Below are positions 8,659 to 20,689 of a stretch of 64,000 nt of DNA, piece by piece; positions within the stretch are counted from its first letter, which is position 1, and each line of letters opens with the position of its first letter. Location: assembly GCA_003427395.1 (NCBI GenBank), contig BFEA01000273.1, forward strand, positions 565,347-629,346, read 5' to 3'. The notes beneath the pieces are model-generated. The model did no database searches and had not been told where the DNA came from. It saw only the letters and a program-made list of their open reading frames with translations. Made by a program: the position numbers and the translations under genes. The stretch is from Chara braunii. Lineage: Eukaryota; Streptophyta; Charophyceae; Charales; Characeae.

Positions 8659-9313
8659 GCTATATTCAGGGGAAGACGGTAGTGTATGGCAATCGTACAA
8701 TCAAAGATGGGAAAGCTCACAGAAGACCAATCACACATAAGCCGAGTTGAAAGCTGAATTACAAGGCCGGAAGCACAACGAATTAAGTATGCACTGAACA
8801 CTGAAATTTCTTGATGATTAAGGCCCTCTCCATGCCTCTGACAACCAATACAACAACAGCCAACCGTGGTGTGTTCACCTCTCCTACTCTCCTACTCTCC
8901 TACTCTATCTATTCACTAGTCTCTCCGTTCCACTCTCTCTCTCCGCCCACATGGCTCTTGCCAGATGTCGCTGAAGACTTCCCTTCTTGGCCAACTCCGA
9001 AGTCTTCAGCGACATCTGGCAAGAGCCATGTGGGCGGAGAGAGAGAGTGGAACGGAGAGACTAGTGAGTAGATAGAGTAGGAGAGTAGGAGAGGTGAACA
9101 CACCACGGTTGGCTGTTGTTGTATTGGTTGTCAGAGGCATGGAGAGGGCCTTAATCATCAAGAAATTTCAGTGTTCAGTGCATACTTAATTCGTTGTGCT
9201 TCCGGCCTTGTAATTCAGCTTTCAACTCGGCTTATGTGTGATTGGTCTTCTGTGAGCTTTCCCATCTTTGATTGTACGATTGCCATACACTACCGTCTTC
9301 CCCTGAATATAGC
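8659..9313. repeat. Near-perfect 655 bp palindrome (foldback), 19 bp spacer
   Basis: The left arm 8659-8980 (322 bp) and right arm 9000-9313 (314 bp) are reverse complements around the spacer 8981-8999. The differences I found are one missing TCCTACTC-type unit and one base in TCTATYCACTAG. The outermost bases are GCTATATTCAGGGG and its complement. No coding content. The small differences argue against a pure assembly mirror. The structure could be a foldback element or an inverted duplication. Confidence 0.85.
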
Positions 9314-9799
9314 GTACGTACAGTGCATCAAAATTTCCCTTTTAAACTTGGTCTGATAAATCCGGATACGATGATTCGTCGAATATAACATACATGTTAT
9401 ATTTTAATAAAACATAGGTACGCTTTGTTTGAACAGACTGCACATTACATTCAAGTAAAACGTGCATACACACATTATCAGTGGAAAGAGGCCCTCATGT
9501 AGAGAGCCATGCCTTGCTTTTATTTCTTTAAAATCTATTCTGTATACTGCATATAGATTGCCATGCATGTATCAATAAAAGAGCTGACTTTGCGGAAAGA
9601 AAAGACCACCCATCAAGCACACTGCAACTGTTTTTTGGCCTTTTCCTGTGCAGTTCTTTCTTTCCTTCCTTTGGCTCTCTTCTGTGGTAAGAGTGAATGA
9701 GGCCTGTGAGAGTTGACAGGCGCCCGACGTCATAGCTAATACGGAAAGGAAACATGGAAAGAGTGAGTGAGGGCTGTGAGAGTTTTTTTTTGCGGGGGG

Positions 9800-9842
<43 letters not shown>

Positions 9843-10369
9843 CGAAAGATGTATAAGAAAAACTTTTTAGCAATCTCTGAAGTGTTCTCGCATGGTGTCC
9901 GTGCGCTTCTTGTGCATGAATAAGTTTGGTGCGATGAAGCACGAGCTCCTGATGTTGTGAAGACATGTATCAAGAGTAGGATCATAGGACTGGCCGGCCC
10001 CACCTAATTCAGCGTTAAGGATTCGATCTCAATTCTATTTATCAAGGTTGATGGCTGGGCAATTCAGCCACATGTGCTGAGTGCGAACTTGTTCTGGACA
10101 CCTCTGGTCACAACTTGGGACACGTCGGGGGTGGGAGGCAAGAAAATAGAAAACAACAAAGTGTGCATTGAAGCTGAATGGTACACCCCTGGACTGTTGA
10201 TAAACATACCTCAGCTCGAATCCTGACGGGATCAAGTGAATGCTCTAGTACCTCAGAACTACTTTAGGTCGGTCAGTTCAACAATGACACATCAAGGCTG
10301 CAGCTCCTAAAAAAAAGCAAATAAACGAGAACAATGCAGCCACATGAGATAGTCTGCCTGCTCCCCCTG
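9314..10369. other. Unassigned intronic DNA with a (GA)n microsatellite
   Basis: A (GA)n tract lies at about 9803-9838, and an AT-rich palindromic patch (AATATAACATACATGTTATA) lies at about 9379-9400. On the minus strand about 10040-10140 a short Cys/His peptide (SCDQRCPEQVRTQHMWLNCP) vaguely resembles a LINE zinc-binding tail, but it is too short to call. Confidence 0.45.
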
Positions 10370-10620
10370 CCGGTATTACTAGGGTCTTTAGACAAACACG
10401 GGTGCGAGTATGCATGTGTGTGTGTGAGTGGTTGTGTGTGATGTGTGGGAGAGTGTTGGCCTCCGACACTGCTATTACACCTGAGATAGTTGGCTTGATC
10501 CCCCGGCCAGTATTACTAGGGTCTTTAGCAAACATGGGTTTCAGTGTATGTGTGAGTGGGTTGTCTGGTGTGCTGGGAGAGTGCTGGCCTTAGACACTGC
10601 TCTTACTTGACAGGGGTGAG
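10370..10620. repeat. Tandem duplication, unit about 136 bp, GT-rich core
   Basis: GTATTACTAGGGTCTTTAG occurs at 10373 and about 10509. It is followed in both copies by CAAACA(C/T)GGG, a GT-rich segment and GGGAGAGTG(T/C)TGGCC. Two diverged copies in direct orientation. Not coding. Confidence 0.7.
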
Positions 10621-10887
10621 GAGATGAAAACGGAGGCACAGCTACTGGCAAAAATGCTCGGTCTTCGTGTTAGCCAGGCACCCACCGGTGACCCCAATCT
10701 TGACAAAGGGCAACTTGCAATCCCTGCATGCTCACAGGGGTGACATGTATAGCCTTTGGAGCAGTCATAGGCAGGTAGTGAAAGGTGGTGAATTGAGAGA
10801 AGAACATGGATTAGTAAAAGAAAAACGAAGAAGACAAGAAGAGAAAAGGAAAAAAAGTCTTCTTGTTCTTTTCCTTTTTCGTAAAAT

Positions 10888-10903
10888 AAGATACCCCCTA
10901 ACA
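10888..10903. repeat. 5' target-site duplication of the full LINE
   Basis: AAGATACCCCCTAACA here is repeated exactly at 19500-19515, directly after the poly(A) of the LINE. A 16 bp duplication is typical for target-primed reverse transcription. Confidence 0.85.
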
Positions 10904-12141
10904 GACAGGCATACAACGGATGTAAAGAAAGCGAACGCGCCGCTGGTTAGCGCTACGTCGCTGCGCTAAGCCGCACCTCGCCACGCGCCATCGCCCCAAA
11001 CTCTCGCGCGACGGACAGCATCACGGCGTGACGCCGCGCAGATTAGTCAGCACGCGCCCAAGCACCTCGACCCTATCCCACCGTACATTTGAGTCGATCA
11101 TATTTCAGGAAGGGCGGAGATTCACTCCCCCGGGACGTCTCCTCTAGGAACTCTTAGGGAGCATCTCCTAGCGAGATAGCGACTATCAAACCATTCATCT
11201 AGGCGTGAGGAAGAACTCAACGTAGAAGTCGGTAGAGGAACACGACAATAGGAAAAGACAAGACTAGGGATGACAGAGGCAACCATAGGAAAAGCGATAG
11301 GGCGGAGAGTCAAATCTCTGGGAGCTTCTCCTAGCAAGATCTCGACTATCTGGACGTTCGCCAGTCTCGAACAGGGTTGCCAGTGGGATCGTTCCCGTAG
11401 GCCAACGAGAGGGTTAGCGATAGGGTCTCCATCAAGGGCTCATGCTGTTCACAACAACCAAGAAAGCTTATCGAGCCGTCCACTTTTCGGGAACCACGTA
11501 AGAGGAAGGGCAATATCGGTTGCTGAAGAGGACAAATCCGAGTACCAAGCAGCAAGAGACTAGATACGACGGGCGAAATCTGAGAGGGAGAAGAAAACAA
11601 AAATCATGAAGAGAATCTGAGGAGGATCTAGGCCTAAGACCTCTCGCCTGCTTTCCAATTATGGAAAAAGGGCGAGACGAACGTACTCTCGAAGCTACAA
11701 AAGCAAATCTAGCCCTATTTTGTCTTTTAGCACCTTTTTCCAATTACGGAAAAAGGGCAAAACGGCCCCATGAGGAGACAAGAGGAGCTGTACGAGCTAC
11801 AGATCTCCTAAGAGGACAAAAGGACAAGTGAACCGAAGTCTAGCCGTACGGCAGCGGTAAGGCAGCTTCTAAGGCAGGTTCTTTTGTCGAAAGAAGAGAG
11901 ATCCTGTCCAGGGGCTAGTAGTCGGCCAGGTTCACTTCAAGTGATTTCGACGAGAAGCTCACTAACCCCATCCCCTCTCCCCCCTCCTCCCAATCCCATC
12001 AGCCTCTTATAGACTCTCCTCCAGATTCCCCTCTCACCTCTCCACATCTTCCCACAACCACAAGGTTGGGCTTCTCATCTCAGCAAGTAGGACTGAGCAA
12101 GTGGAAAGGAGGGTCGACAAACCTCCCTAGACGAGAACATC
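10904..12141 (+). other. LINE 5' UTR with internal repeats
   Basis: No protein signal. Two related blocks (GGAGCATCTCCTAGCGAGAT near 11160 and GGAGCTTCTCCTAGCAAGAT near 11320) suggest an internal duplication. Two TTCCAATTAYGGAAAAAGGG motifs (about 11655 and 11737) are imperfect inverted repeats. The region presumably carries the internal promoter, but I can point to no defined element. Confidence 0.6.
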
Positions 12142-14149
12142 ATGGTAGTCACAGGCCGCGACGCGGCCTCCTTCAAACAAATTGTTCAAAATGCCACCCA
12201 AGCACACCACAACTCACCAATGGACAAGACAACACTGAATACCATAGACAGCAAAGCACTCAAATTTCTGATTGAAAAAACTAAAGTTGAAGGCGAACCC
12301 ATCACAGAAAAACAAAAACAGAAGGGAAAGAGGACGAAGTGATTGTATGGAAATACCCCGATGGGAAAGTGCCTGAACTAGATGATCTTCACGAAAGCCA
12401 CGGTGTGGTTTTCAACTTTGCATCCAATGGAGCAGATCTCATGCCGACAGAGAAGAGAAAATGGATTATAGACACAATAAAAAAGGAGGCAAAACTCAAA
12501 TATATTGGGGAAGCCTTTTCTCTGCAGAACTTGGGACGTAACAACATCATGGTGATCTTCAACCATGAAGATCACGCACGAATTGCAGCAGAAATGCATT
12601 CCAGAAACTGTACCGGATCGATCTGCACGATTACCAAATGGAAAAAACTAACTGCCTAGAGGCAAAACCCGACTTTCAAGGTCTCATACAAGCAAACACT
12701 GATGAAAGAAAACTTTTGGGTTCAGTTCGACGACATTCAACCACGATTCCACAGTTTGTTGGTCGACAAACTGGAGAGACGATGTCTGGCAAAAATTTTG
12801 AATGGATCCTGCCGACTCCAAATTTCCTAGCACCTCACTGTGGCTCCATGACGGCCCTGCTAGAAGTCAAGACAAACGACCCCCTTGTTTTTCCTCTGAC
12901 GTGGAAATTCCAAATAGAGAACAGAGCACAAGAAGTCAAGGTTTCTACCAAGACTTCTCTGATTTGTTTCACATGCAGGGAACGTTGTCATATGGGAACC
13001 GACCCGAATTGTCCGAAGTTTCCAAAACAGTCAAAGGAGCGAAAACTCCATCCCAGCATGCTCGTGGAACTGGAGAATGCCCCCGACACTTGGTTCATCA
13101 TAGATTCCAACTACGATGGTTGAGTGTTCGGCGACAATTTGGATGATCCAGATTGGGTATGGCATTACACCGATCAAGAACCGTCGGTAAAAAAACCCAA
13201 CATTTTCCCCCCTGCAGATAGCAGATGGCAAAAGAAAGCAACAGGCAAAGTGACAGGGAATCCAGCAAAGATAAACACCAACCCATTGATCGACTCTCGT
13301 GTGGTTAGAGAAGAAAAAGCCAAGGAAGATCTATTGTGGGACTTGGACGCAGTCCGAGAACAGGCAGAACAAGAATACAGCAAAGAACCAGCAGTTCTTC
13401 AAGAATTGTTGAGACAGTTGGAACAAGAGGTCAAACAAAAAAGGGCCAAGACACAATCAGACAACAAACGAACGCTGGATGACATCCAAGGGACCACAGA
13501 GATGGGTCTCAAAAAAAGGAAGGCTACGAATTTCGAGGAGAAGGGGACAGAACAGATCCATGTGGAAGAGGGAGGGAGAAGTACGGGTTCTGATCCCCTC
13601 GATGGCGGGGCAGACAGCGAAGCAAGCAAGGGCAGAGAAGGGACAGGGGAGACAGCCACAGACAATACATCAGAGTCCCAGCGGTCGCTGCATTGGTTGA
13701 GGGAATATATCGAAAAGGTCAAGGGAGAGAGAGAGCACGCTTTTGACATCAGAGCGGCCTGTCTAAAGCACATTGAGAGATCACATAAAAATGGGAAGAA
13801 CGGGACAATTGCAGGCATTGAAAAGTCAAAGAACCAGTATGACACACTAAAGAAAAAGAAGGCAGAAGAATTCTCTGAATACACTGCCTTCAAATATGCA
13901 AAAAAAAAGAGGGCAGGAGAGCAAGGGTTGGCAGACAAGGACAAGACAGTCCTCAACACCAAAGACCACTTTCAGGATCTGTGCCCAAGAAAATGGAAGA
14001 CGGAGAAAAATCAAAGAAAGAAGGAACCAAATTCAGATCAAACGGAGGCAAAAGAGGGATCACCACGTTCACTATTGGAAAAAGAATTGGCTGTGGTGGT
14101 GGCCCAAACAGAAAAACTCATTAAGTGGAACGCAGAGTACACACCATAG
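12142..14149 (+). pseudogene. LINE ORF1, nucleic-acid-binding protein, frameshifted
   Basis: The ATG at 12142 opens a basic N-terminus (MVVTGRDAASFKQIVQNA), which shifts frame near 12340. The next segment (MIVWKYPDGKVPELDDL... to about 12659) and a following one in a third frame (FWVQFDDIQPRFHSLLVDKL, about 12717) have the look of the DUF4283-type RNA-binding domain of plant LINE ORF1. A CCHC zinc knuckle, CFTCRERCHMGTDPNC, lies at about 12970-13015. The charged C-terminus (13124-14149) has Lys/Glu-rich coiled-coil-like stretches. An in-frame stop after NYDG (13121-13123) separates knuckle and tail. At least three lesions, so no intact product. Function by family: binding of the LINE RNA in the RNP. 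Confidence 0.75.
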
Positions 14150-14188
14150 TTCACTACCATTCAACACATCACCAATGGGGAGGCACGA

Positions 14189-14473
14189 ATGATGTTGATT
14201 GACACCTGCCCGCTGATTGTGGCAAGGTACGTCGAGAAAGAGGGAGAATGGCAGATCGCCACAGATGTGTCCTTTACAATCCCACGGAATGAGGAAGGAC
14301 AGAATGTCACCAGTATTCTTCAGGAAAAGGTAACAGAGGGGTTCCCACTGGGCGTGTACGAAACAGTTGCCTGGGATGATGGTCAGGAGGACAGATCCTC
14401 CCAAGCCGGTCAGGACGACCAGCAGGACCATCCTATGGAACTGGCACTCCCCTCGGGCCTTCTCCCCCCCTAA
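14189..14473 (+). pseudogene. Short frame between LINE ORF1 and ORF2
   Basis: A 94-codon frame (MMLIDTCPLIVARYVEKEGE... ending ALPSGLLPP) lies between the two recognised ORFs. It has an acidic Gln/Asp-rich end (DDGQEDRSSQAGQDDQQDH). It may be the displaced C-terminus of ORF1. No domain recognised. Confidence 0.4.
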
Positions 14474-14788
14474 TCGCAAAGCTATCAAAGGAAACCAAGC
14501 TGAAGAGTGGGATGATGTGGAGGGAGGGCATTGACGGCGATTCCATACAGTGTGCTGACGGGACCCGCAATTCCAACGAAACTGTTGGCGGTCTTGGTGG
14601 CACACCTACCGACTTCTGGAATTCTGAAGGGAGAGCGATCTGGACTCGAGAGCTTTTACCATACATTTGGACATATATTACAGGAGCGATTACTCTGAGA
14701 GCGATATGGAGGACTGGCAAGATGAGGGCGAGGGAACAGGTTTCAGACCCGGACCTTGTCCCCGAAAAGGGAATTAGTGGAAGTGTAG

Positions 14789-17700
14789 GTGAATACAAGA
14801 TAGATGATTCGGTCACCACCGCTCACACCAACAAACTAGTAGATATCATATTGTTGCAAGAAACTCATCTCACCTACTCAGCAAAACACAACGAAATTCG
14901 TAAATTCTTATCAAGGAAACTGGGAAGAATGAAGGACGAAATATGGTCCTTAGATAATACATTAAGTACGAAAGGAACAACCATCCTTATACCCAAATCT
15001 TTCTGCCTATATACGGTAGTATTGATAGTGGGCAAAGAAGCGAACACGGTAGACGGTAGATGGTGCCTTATGGATGTAAAGTGGAAGGAGGAAGAGTTCA
15101 TAATAATCAATGTACATACACCAAACAGCTCTTCGGACACATCTGCATTTATAATAAACATCGAACATTTGATCCCCCGCTGTGTCGCCTTGCATTATGG
15201 TCGGTGATTGGAACGCAACTATAGACCTAACCACGGATCGTATATCGAGGTCCTCAGCTGGTCAGCCCACTCAGGAGGCAGTGCCTGTCCAAAAGTTGAT
15301 GTTGGACTACAGCCTAGTTGAACCTTACCGTACTTTGCATCCAGGGACAAGAGTTATACATTGGTTAAAAAGAACCATGCCCACCACACCGTTTTCTCCT
15401 TCATTGACTACTACTTGATCTCAGGGATACTATTAATGGGGACCGCCAAAAGCGCATAGATCCTGCCCCTCGCACCGTACCCAGGTCTGGATCACAAACC
15501 CATCGAACTTATAATCAGCTTCGAGCAATATGTAGAAAAGGGGTCTAGCTTTCACAAACTCGACAACTCCCTCCTACTGAGTCAGACCTTTCAAACGGCA
15601 GTTCAGGAGTGTTGGCGAAATTTAAGGGGTGCCTACCTACCCACACAAGATCGGTGGCAGTGGTTTCGGGAAAGTTACTCCACATTGTCGCCGACGGTGG
15701 CCAGAATTTCAAGGAAATTAGCAACCGGAAGGAAATAGAGGAAGCTAGTGTTGGAGACAACCCTCGAGATCGCAAAGACGAATCTGATTGATGACCCCTC
15801 TTCTGCATTGTACACGGATATTTTCGAAAAGGCAAGAGAAAAACTCACTATGTGGAGATGGTGGGAATTGAAGAGACTACAAATAAGAGCCAGAATGAAC
15901 AAATACGAGCTAAGCGAATCAATGTCAAAACATTTCTTCGCAAGAATCAAAGCAAACTCAAGGGCTAACACGATAGAAAGCCTGAAAACCCTCTAAAGTC
16001 CAGCTGTAACAGTGACAGACAGCGAAGGGATGTTGAACGTAGCAAAAGGAATTCTATGAAGAGCTTTATCATACGAAGACCCTATACCTACACCGCCCAG
16101 CACCAGAGAGGCATGCACTAGGATGCTACAATCCCTGGAACAAACGATATCTCAGGAACAAGCAGAAGCTCTCGACAAGCCCATCACCTTGAATGAACTG
16201 CAAGGTGTTGTCCAAAGTATGAACAACAATAAGTCACTAGGAATCGATGGGCTGACAAAAGAACTCTGGGAAAAATTTTGGCCACTCTTAGGGGGCGATC
16301 TACTAACTTTCTACAACGAGAGTTGGCTGAAGGGGGGACTGGGAAATCTACAGAGTACTAGCGTTGTCACATTGTTGTACAAAAAAGGAGAGAGAAGATA
16401 TCAGGAACTACATACCCATTTCGCTTCTAACTCTTCCCTATAAGATCCTAGCCAAAGCTCTGGCCTTGCGAATCCTAGACTTGACAGACAAATGTTTCCA
16501 TATAGACCAAACAGGCTTCATCCCTGAAAGGTACATCTTGGACAACTTTACCGACCTCAACGAAGCGGCCAACAAAGTCAGAGAAAAAAGGATAAACACA
16601 ACAATTCTTTTCTTCGATTTTGAAAAGGCTGATGGCCAGATCAACTGGGCCTTTCTTAATGCAAGCATGGAAAAGATGAGAGTAGGCCTGAATTTTAGGA
16701 AGTGGGTGCGTATTTTGTACAATGACGCTATAGGATGCGTCCAAGTCAATGGCTTGCTATCTGACTGGTACCCTATTTCTCGGTCAGTCCGCCAAGGAAA
16801 CCCGCTAGCCCCCCCAATCTTCCTCTTGATGATGGAAGCGATAGCCTCATTCCTGTGGAAAGACCCTTCCATACACAGGCTGCCAGAGGTCAATGTAGGA
16901 ACAGCCCACCACCTACAGTTCCCGACAATAATAATGTTTGCAGATGACCTCACGGTTCTCATAAGAGCTTCATACTCGTCGTTCAGTGCGTTAGTAAGAG
17001 CAATGGAAGCGTTCAGACTGGCATCATAAATGAAGATTAATTGGAAGAAAACAATTGGTTGGTAGCTATCGGAGGAAGAGGCTCCCCAACTTCAAGGCCC
17101 TGAGGCGGACATGACATGGGAGACACCACAGACCCCTACTCGATATCTAGGCATCTTGCTGACAAATTATATCAGACGGCCCAAAATATACTCGCAAAAC
17201 AAATTAACAAACTGGGTAGATGGGGTAACACATTCACATCATTGTTGGGCTGTGCACTAGCCATTAATACATCTATTTTCTCAATGATGTGGTATATAGC
17301 ATCAATCTGGACAGTTCCGGACCACACAATCAAGGAACTTAACCGTAAAGCAAGGCCATACTTGTGGTCGGGCAACCGAAAGAGAACTGCATACCAAAGA
17401 TAGCTTGGCACTACATCACAAGGAAACCATCCAAAGGAGGTTTTGGTATCATAGACCCCAAACAAGAAACCAAAGCCTTACAAGTTAAATGGATAATTAA
17501 ACTAATGACTAAACCTGGTACGGCATGGAATAAACTGGCTTTAGATAGCATCAAGGGCCTAGCACCCATAGCCACACTAGCAAACATGTCCGGTCTGTTT
17601 TGGGTAATGACCAAGGAATGGAGTCAAAGTACAGGGCGCATAAATCAACGAAGAGGAACCGGTCCAAGCGAAGCCAGGCCCCCTATACCATATTGGACTG

Positions 17701-19174
17701 CATTGCTACGGATATGGCTGGAAGTCATGCCGAAGAAGGTGGGTAAACCCAAGTCCAAGGACGAGGTACTGAGGAAACCTCCGTTTGGTAATCCGTGGGT
17801 GAGAGACGAAAGTGATCACCAACTATTCCTTAAGCCTAGAGGTAGGAGATTGCTATCTTGGATCAAACATGGTGTATGGAAAGTGAGTCACTCAGTCATC
17901 TATGGAATGAGGAGAAAAAGGACTGGGTGACAGAACAGGAACTTGCCTCCCAGCTCAAAGGTTGCCATCGACGAGACGAGAATCTACAATCCATTATCAA
18001 CTACATCCCAGAAGGATGGAAGGAATTGTTGAGTGAAGTCTCAACCTGGAAATCGGGTGAATGGGGGGTGAGGGTACAAGAGTTAACCCCATCAAGGGCC
18101 TATCAATTCTCTCATAAACAACATGGATCGGATACCCTAGCGGTGTTTACTACTTTCCCAATTACCCCCTCTACGCAAGGCCTTCCATCTATCTTGAATC
18201 AAGAGGTGGAAAGAACAGTCCTTAACCCTTTCGTGCTCAGAAAAGTAAGAGTGCTGGGATCATGGCCAAAAACAATCTTCAGAATAGATATGGCGATTCA
18301 AGACTTGGAATTTGATCCAGCAAAGTGGGCTTGGACACCAGACAAAAGCAGAAGCCTCAAAACGAATGTCCCCATTCAAGAATACATAGTAAAACTGGGA
18401 TACAACTTACTCCTCAAAGCAAAGGATCCTGACCCAACGATCAAGAACAAATGGCAGAAGTTAATAGGTCAAGACGCTAGTCACATCCCACAAATACCAT
18501 GGAAGAAATTCAAGTCAATCCGGCCAGTCAAAATCAGAAGCCTCCAATGGCTCATCTCACATGTAGCTCTTTCGGTTAACACGTGGCTGCATCTCAGAAG
18601 AAGTAAGAACGTCCTTAAGAATTCAGATTTATGCGCGGTATGTTCATAAAATGAACCAGAAAATATGCTACATTGCCTGATTAGTTGTAGACAGGCGACG
18701 AAATACTGGGCAAGAGCCTCGGATCTCTGGGACTCCCTCTTCTCGATCCCCCTCCCTGAACATCCCATCCAACTACTTCTATGGACTAACATCCCAGCTC
18801 AATTCCATAAGACATAAAAATTGTGGTTTGGAATGATACGAAAGACAACGTTGTGGTCCATCTGCAAGGAAAGGTGCTGCAGAACCATTGAGGGACTCTC
18901 AACTCCAAGGGAGAAGCTATGGGCGGAGACAAGGACACTGATCCAGGCGGAGATTATCTGCAAGTGGCATAAGACAAGACAATCCATGCCAGATGACGAA
19001 GAGCAACAGAAGAGAAACAAGGCCAATTTCACTGAGGTGTCCCTTGCAAGGGGCAAAGTGGAAGAGATAATTGACTCTCGCATACGGTGGAAAGAGTGGC
19101 ACAACTTAGAAGCAGGGAGGAGAAAGCAGAGTTCCCAGCCAGCAGAAGGACTAGCTTCATCACAAGTCACATAA
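14789..19174 (+). pseudogene. LINE ORF2: AP endonuclease, reverse transcriptase, zinc-binding tail
   Basis: Endonuclease: VDIILLQETH (about 14840-14868, metal-binding Glu), IIINVHTPN (about 15103-15126), MVGDWNATIDL (about 15197-15228), FSFIDYYLISG (about 15390-15420) and GLDHKPIEL (about 15485-15510). Reverse transcriptase: SMNNNKSLGIDGL (16217), YIPISLLTLPYKILAKALA (16407-16460), FHIDQTGFIPERYILDN (16495-16545), FFDFEKADGQINW (16612-16650; the usual YD is degraded), SVRQGNPLAPPIFL (about 16783-16825) and the catalytic MFADDLTVLI (16933-16962). Later: YITRKPSKGGFGIIDPKQET (17410-17470) and the zinc-binding region with SLQWLISHVAL (18538), CAVC (about 18634) and HCLISC (about 18671). The tail ends at 19174. 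The frame changes at about 15190, 15420, 16010, 16400, 17400 and 17900, plus in-frame stops, so it is dead. Non-LTR retrotransposition by target-primed reverse transcription is the family function. Confidence 0.88.
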
Positions 19175-19499
19175 TGTTGGAGGGCGTAATCCGATTTTGC
19201 ATCTTCAATGGCTTCTTTTACCTTTCTTGCTTTTTATCATTTATCTAACAGGTCATGCAGTAGACCTGAGAGGAAAGGAGGAAGTAAGGCAAGCCGACAA
19301 TCAATCCTCCACGATGTTGGAGTAATCAATGCTGGTCAGGGATCCTTCGGCCGGACGGAAGGAAGAGTGAGTGGGTTTCATGATGTAATGTTTTATTATG
19401 ACTTGCCGGTGGAAATAGGAACCGGACTGATGCTCCCCAAAATGGAAATGGAGTCAGGGCCATAAGGACTTATTTATTCCAAAAAAAAAAAAAAAAAAA
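19175..19499 (+). other. LINE 3' UTR and poly(A) tail
   Basis: It contains the motifs GACAATCAATCCTCC (about 19297) and GGAAATAGGAACCGGACTGA (about 19412), shared with the UTR of copy B. GGCCATAAGGACTTATTTATT just before the A-tract is shared (GACCATAAGGACC) with copy D at 58090. These conserved bases probably mark the end recognised by the LINE reverse transcriptase. Confidence 0.75.
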
Positions 19500-19515
19500 A
19501 AGATACCCCCTAACA
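19500..19515. repeat. 3' target-site duplication of the full LINE
   Basis: AAGATACCCCCTAACA, identical to 10888-10903. Confidence 0.85.
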
Positions 19516-19719
19516 CAAATGTATTCATCTGATTCCATTACAATTTGATCTCCTGACCCATTCAGTTACATGTATATTGTTCGTCCGCATGGGCCAGGAG
19601 AGGAGTCTATTCAAAGCGATTTGCAAAAAAAAAAAAAGAAAAAAAAAAAAAAGAAAGAAAAATCCATCCCACTTCAAACTCGACTTGTTTACTAACAGGT
19701 AAACATGTACAGTCCATCC

Positions 19720-20055
19720 TCATGGGCCAAATGTGTACTTCAAAATCCTTCGTGATGAGGCCGGGAGGGTCCCCCTGTGGGACCGATGCGCTCGACAGGC
19801 CCTCTTCGAAAGCACATCAGCAACCACATTGAACTTCCCGCTGATGTGCGGAAGGCGAAAGTCATACATGCCAATGACTTGTATCCGAAGTTTCAAAGCA
19901 TCGGAAAGCATGGGCTCTCTCTTGACCCCTTGGAGCGTCTCATGGTCAAATCGGACTTCAACTGTTTGCCATCGATATAATGCTTCCAATGGTCAATGCC
20001 TTATATAGGGCATACAACTCTCTCTCATAGGTCGAGTTTGCTCATTTTTTAGGCG
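19720..20055 (-). pseudogene. Ty3/gypsy element A: RNase H, C-terminal part
   Basis: On the minus strand the series YERELYALYKALTIGS (about 19990-20045), VEVRFDHETLQG and EPMLSDALKLRIQVIGMYDF, then HISGKFNVVADVLSKRA, is the typical Ty3/gypsy RNase H end (ELYALv.AL..W..YL, DH.sL..., HI.GK.N.vADaLSR). One frame change. A 20056-20560 insertion containing microsatellite DNA separates it from the rest of the polyprotein. No integrase follows. Confidence 0.8.
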
Positions 20056-20560
20056 ACATATTCTTCTTGACTTACCGTGAGGGCGCAGGTCTGCAGACCA
20101 TGGTATGCCTGTTGATGTGGCTGGGGAAGGGTAATGTAGTGATTATCATGCGTTTATACTTTCTCATGATTGCTATATACAACTCTAAGAGTGTGTATGT
20201 GTGTGTGTGGGCGCGCGTTTGTACGTGAGAGTGAGTGTGTGTGTATGTATGTGTGTGTGTGAGAGAGAAAGAGGGAGAGAGGGAGAGAGAAAGAGAGACC
20301 TACAACACGCATCGTGTCAGTGACCGGGAGCACAAGGGCAGGTGCTAACCTCGAAAAAGAAAAAGGTAATGTTCTATATGAATAAGAGTTTTTCTTTTCT
20401 TCAAAATTGCAATAAAAAATATATGCTTGATATTCGAATACAACATGAATTCTATTCGAAGTGCTCTTCTATTCGAAAAAAGTGGACCAACCTTTAAGTT
20501 TCAGGCCTTGGGGGCCGCACACCGTTTTTTTTTTTTCGTCCCAAGGCCGCAACCAATGCG
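20056..20560. repeat. GT/GA microsatellite-bearing insertion in gypsy element A
   Basis: It contains (GT)n-rich DNA (about 20190-20265), then (GA)n-rich DNA (about 20262-20300), and a run of T at about 20523-20537. It splits the RNase H domain of element A. The origin is not identified. Confidence 0.55.
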
Positions 20561-20689
20561 GTCTAGTGCGAGGACTGCCCGCTCCCCAAGAAGCACCTAC
20601 ATAACACCCTTCGAACGACCAATTTGGGCCAAAGGGAGCGCCCAATATAACGAACAACGAAAATGCCTCGAGGGTATAAACGCAACCCT

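Larger units (their letters stand above)
10904..19499 (+). mobile_element. Full-length, decayed plant LINE, about 8.6 kb
   Basis: The element is flanked by 16 bp direct repeats and ends in an A-tract (about 19481-19500). Layout: 5' UTR (10904 to about 12141), ORF1 with zinc knuckle, ORF2 with AP-type endonuclease, reverse transcriptase and a zinc-binding tail, then the 3' UTR (19175-19480). Stops and frameshifts occur in both ORFs. It is the longest member of the family that also gave the fragments at 1215-3455, 5275-6245, 57414-58143 and probably 49860-50330. Judged by organisation, it belongs to the L1-like plant LINE group. Exact clade cannot be fixed by eye. Confidence 0.88.

Noticed and set aside
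10035-10235. Zinc-finger-like minus-strand frame
   Set aside because: Only four spaced Cys/His within about 20 residues and no neighbouring RT motifs.
13399-13962. Minus-strand 187-codon frame
   Set aside because: It is the antisense of LINE ORF1, Ser/Phe/Leu-rich, without a domain.
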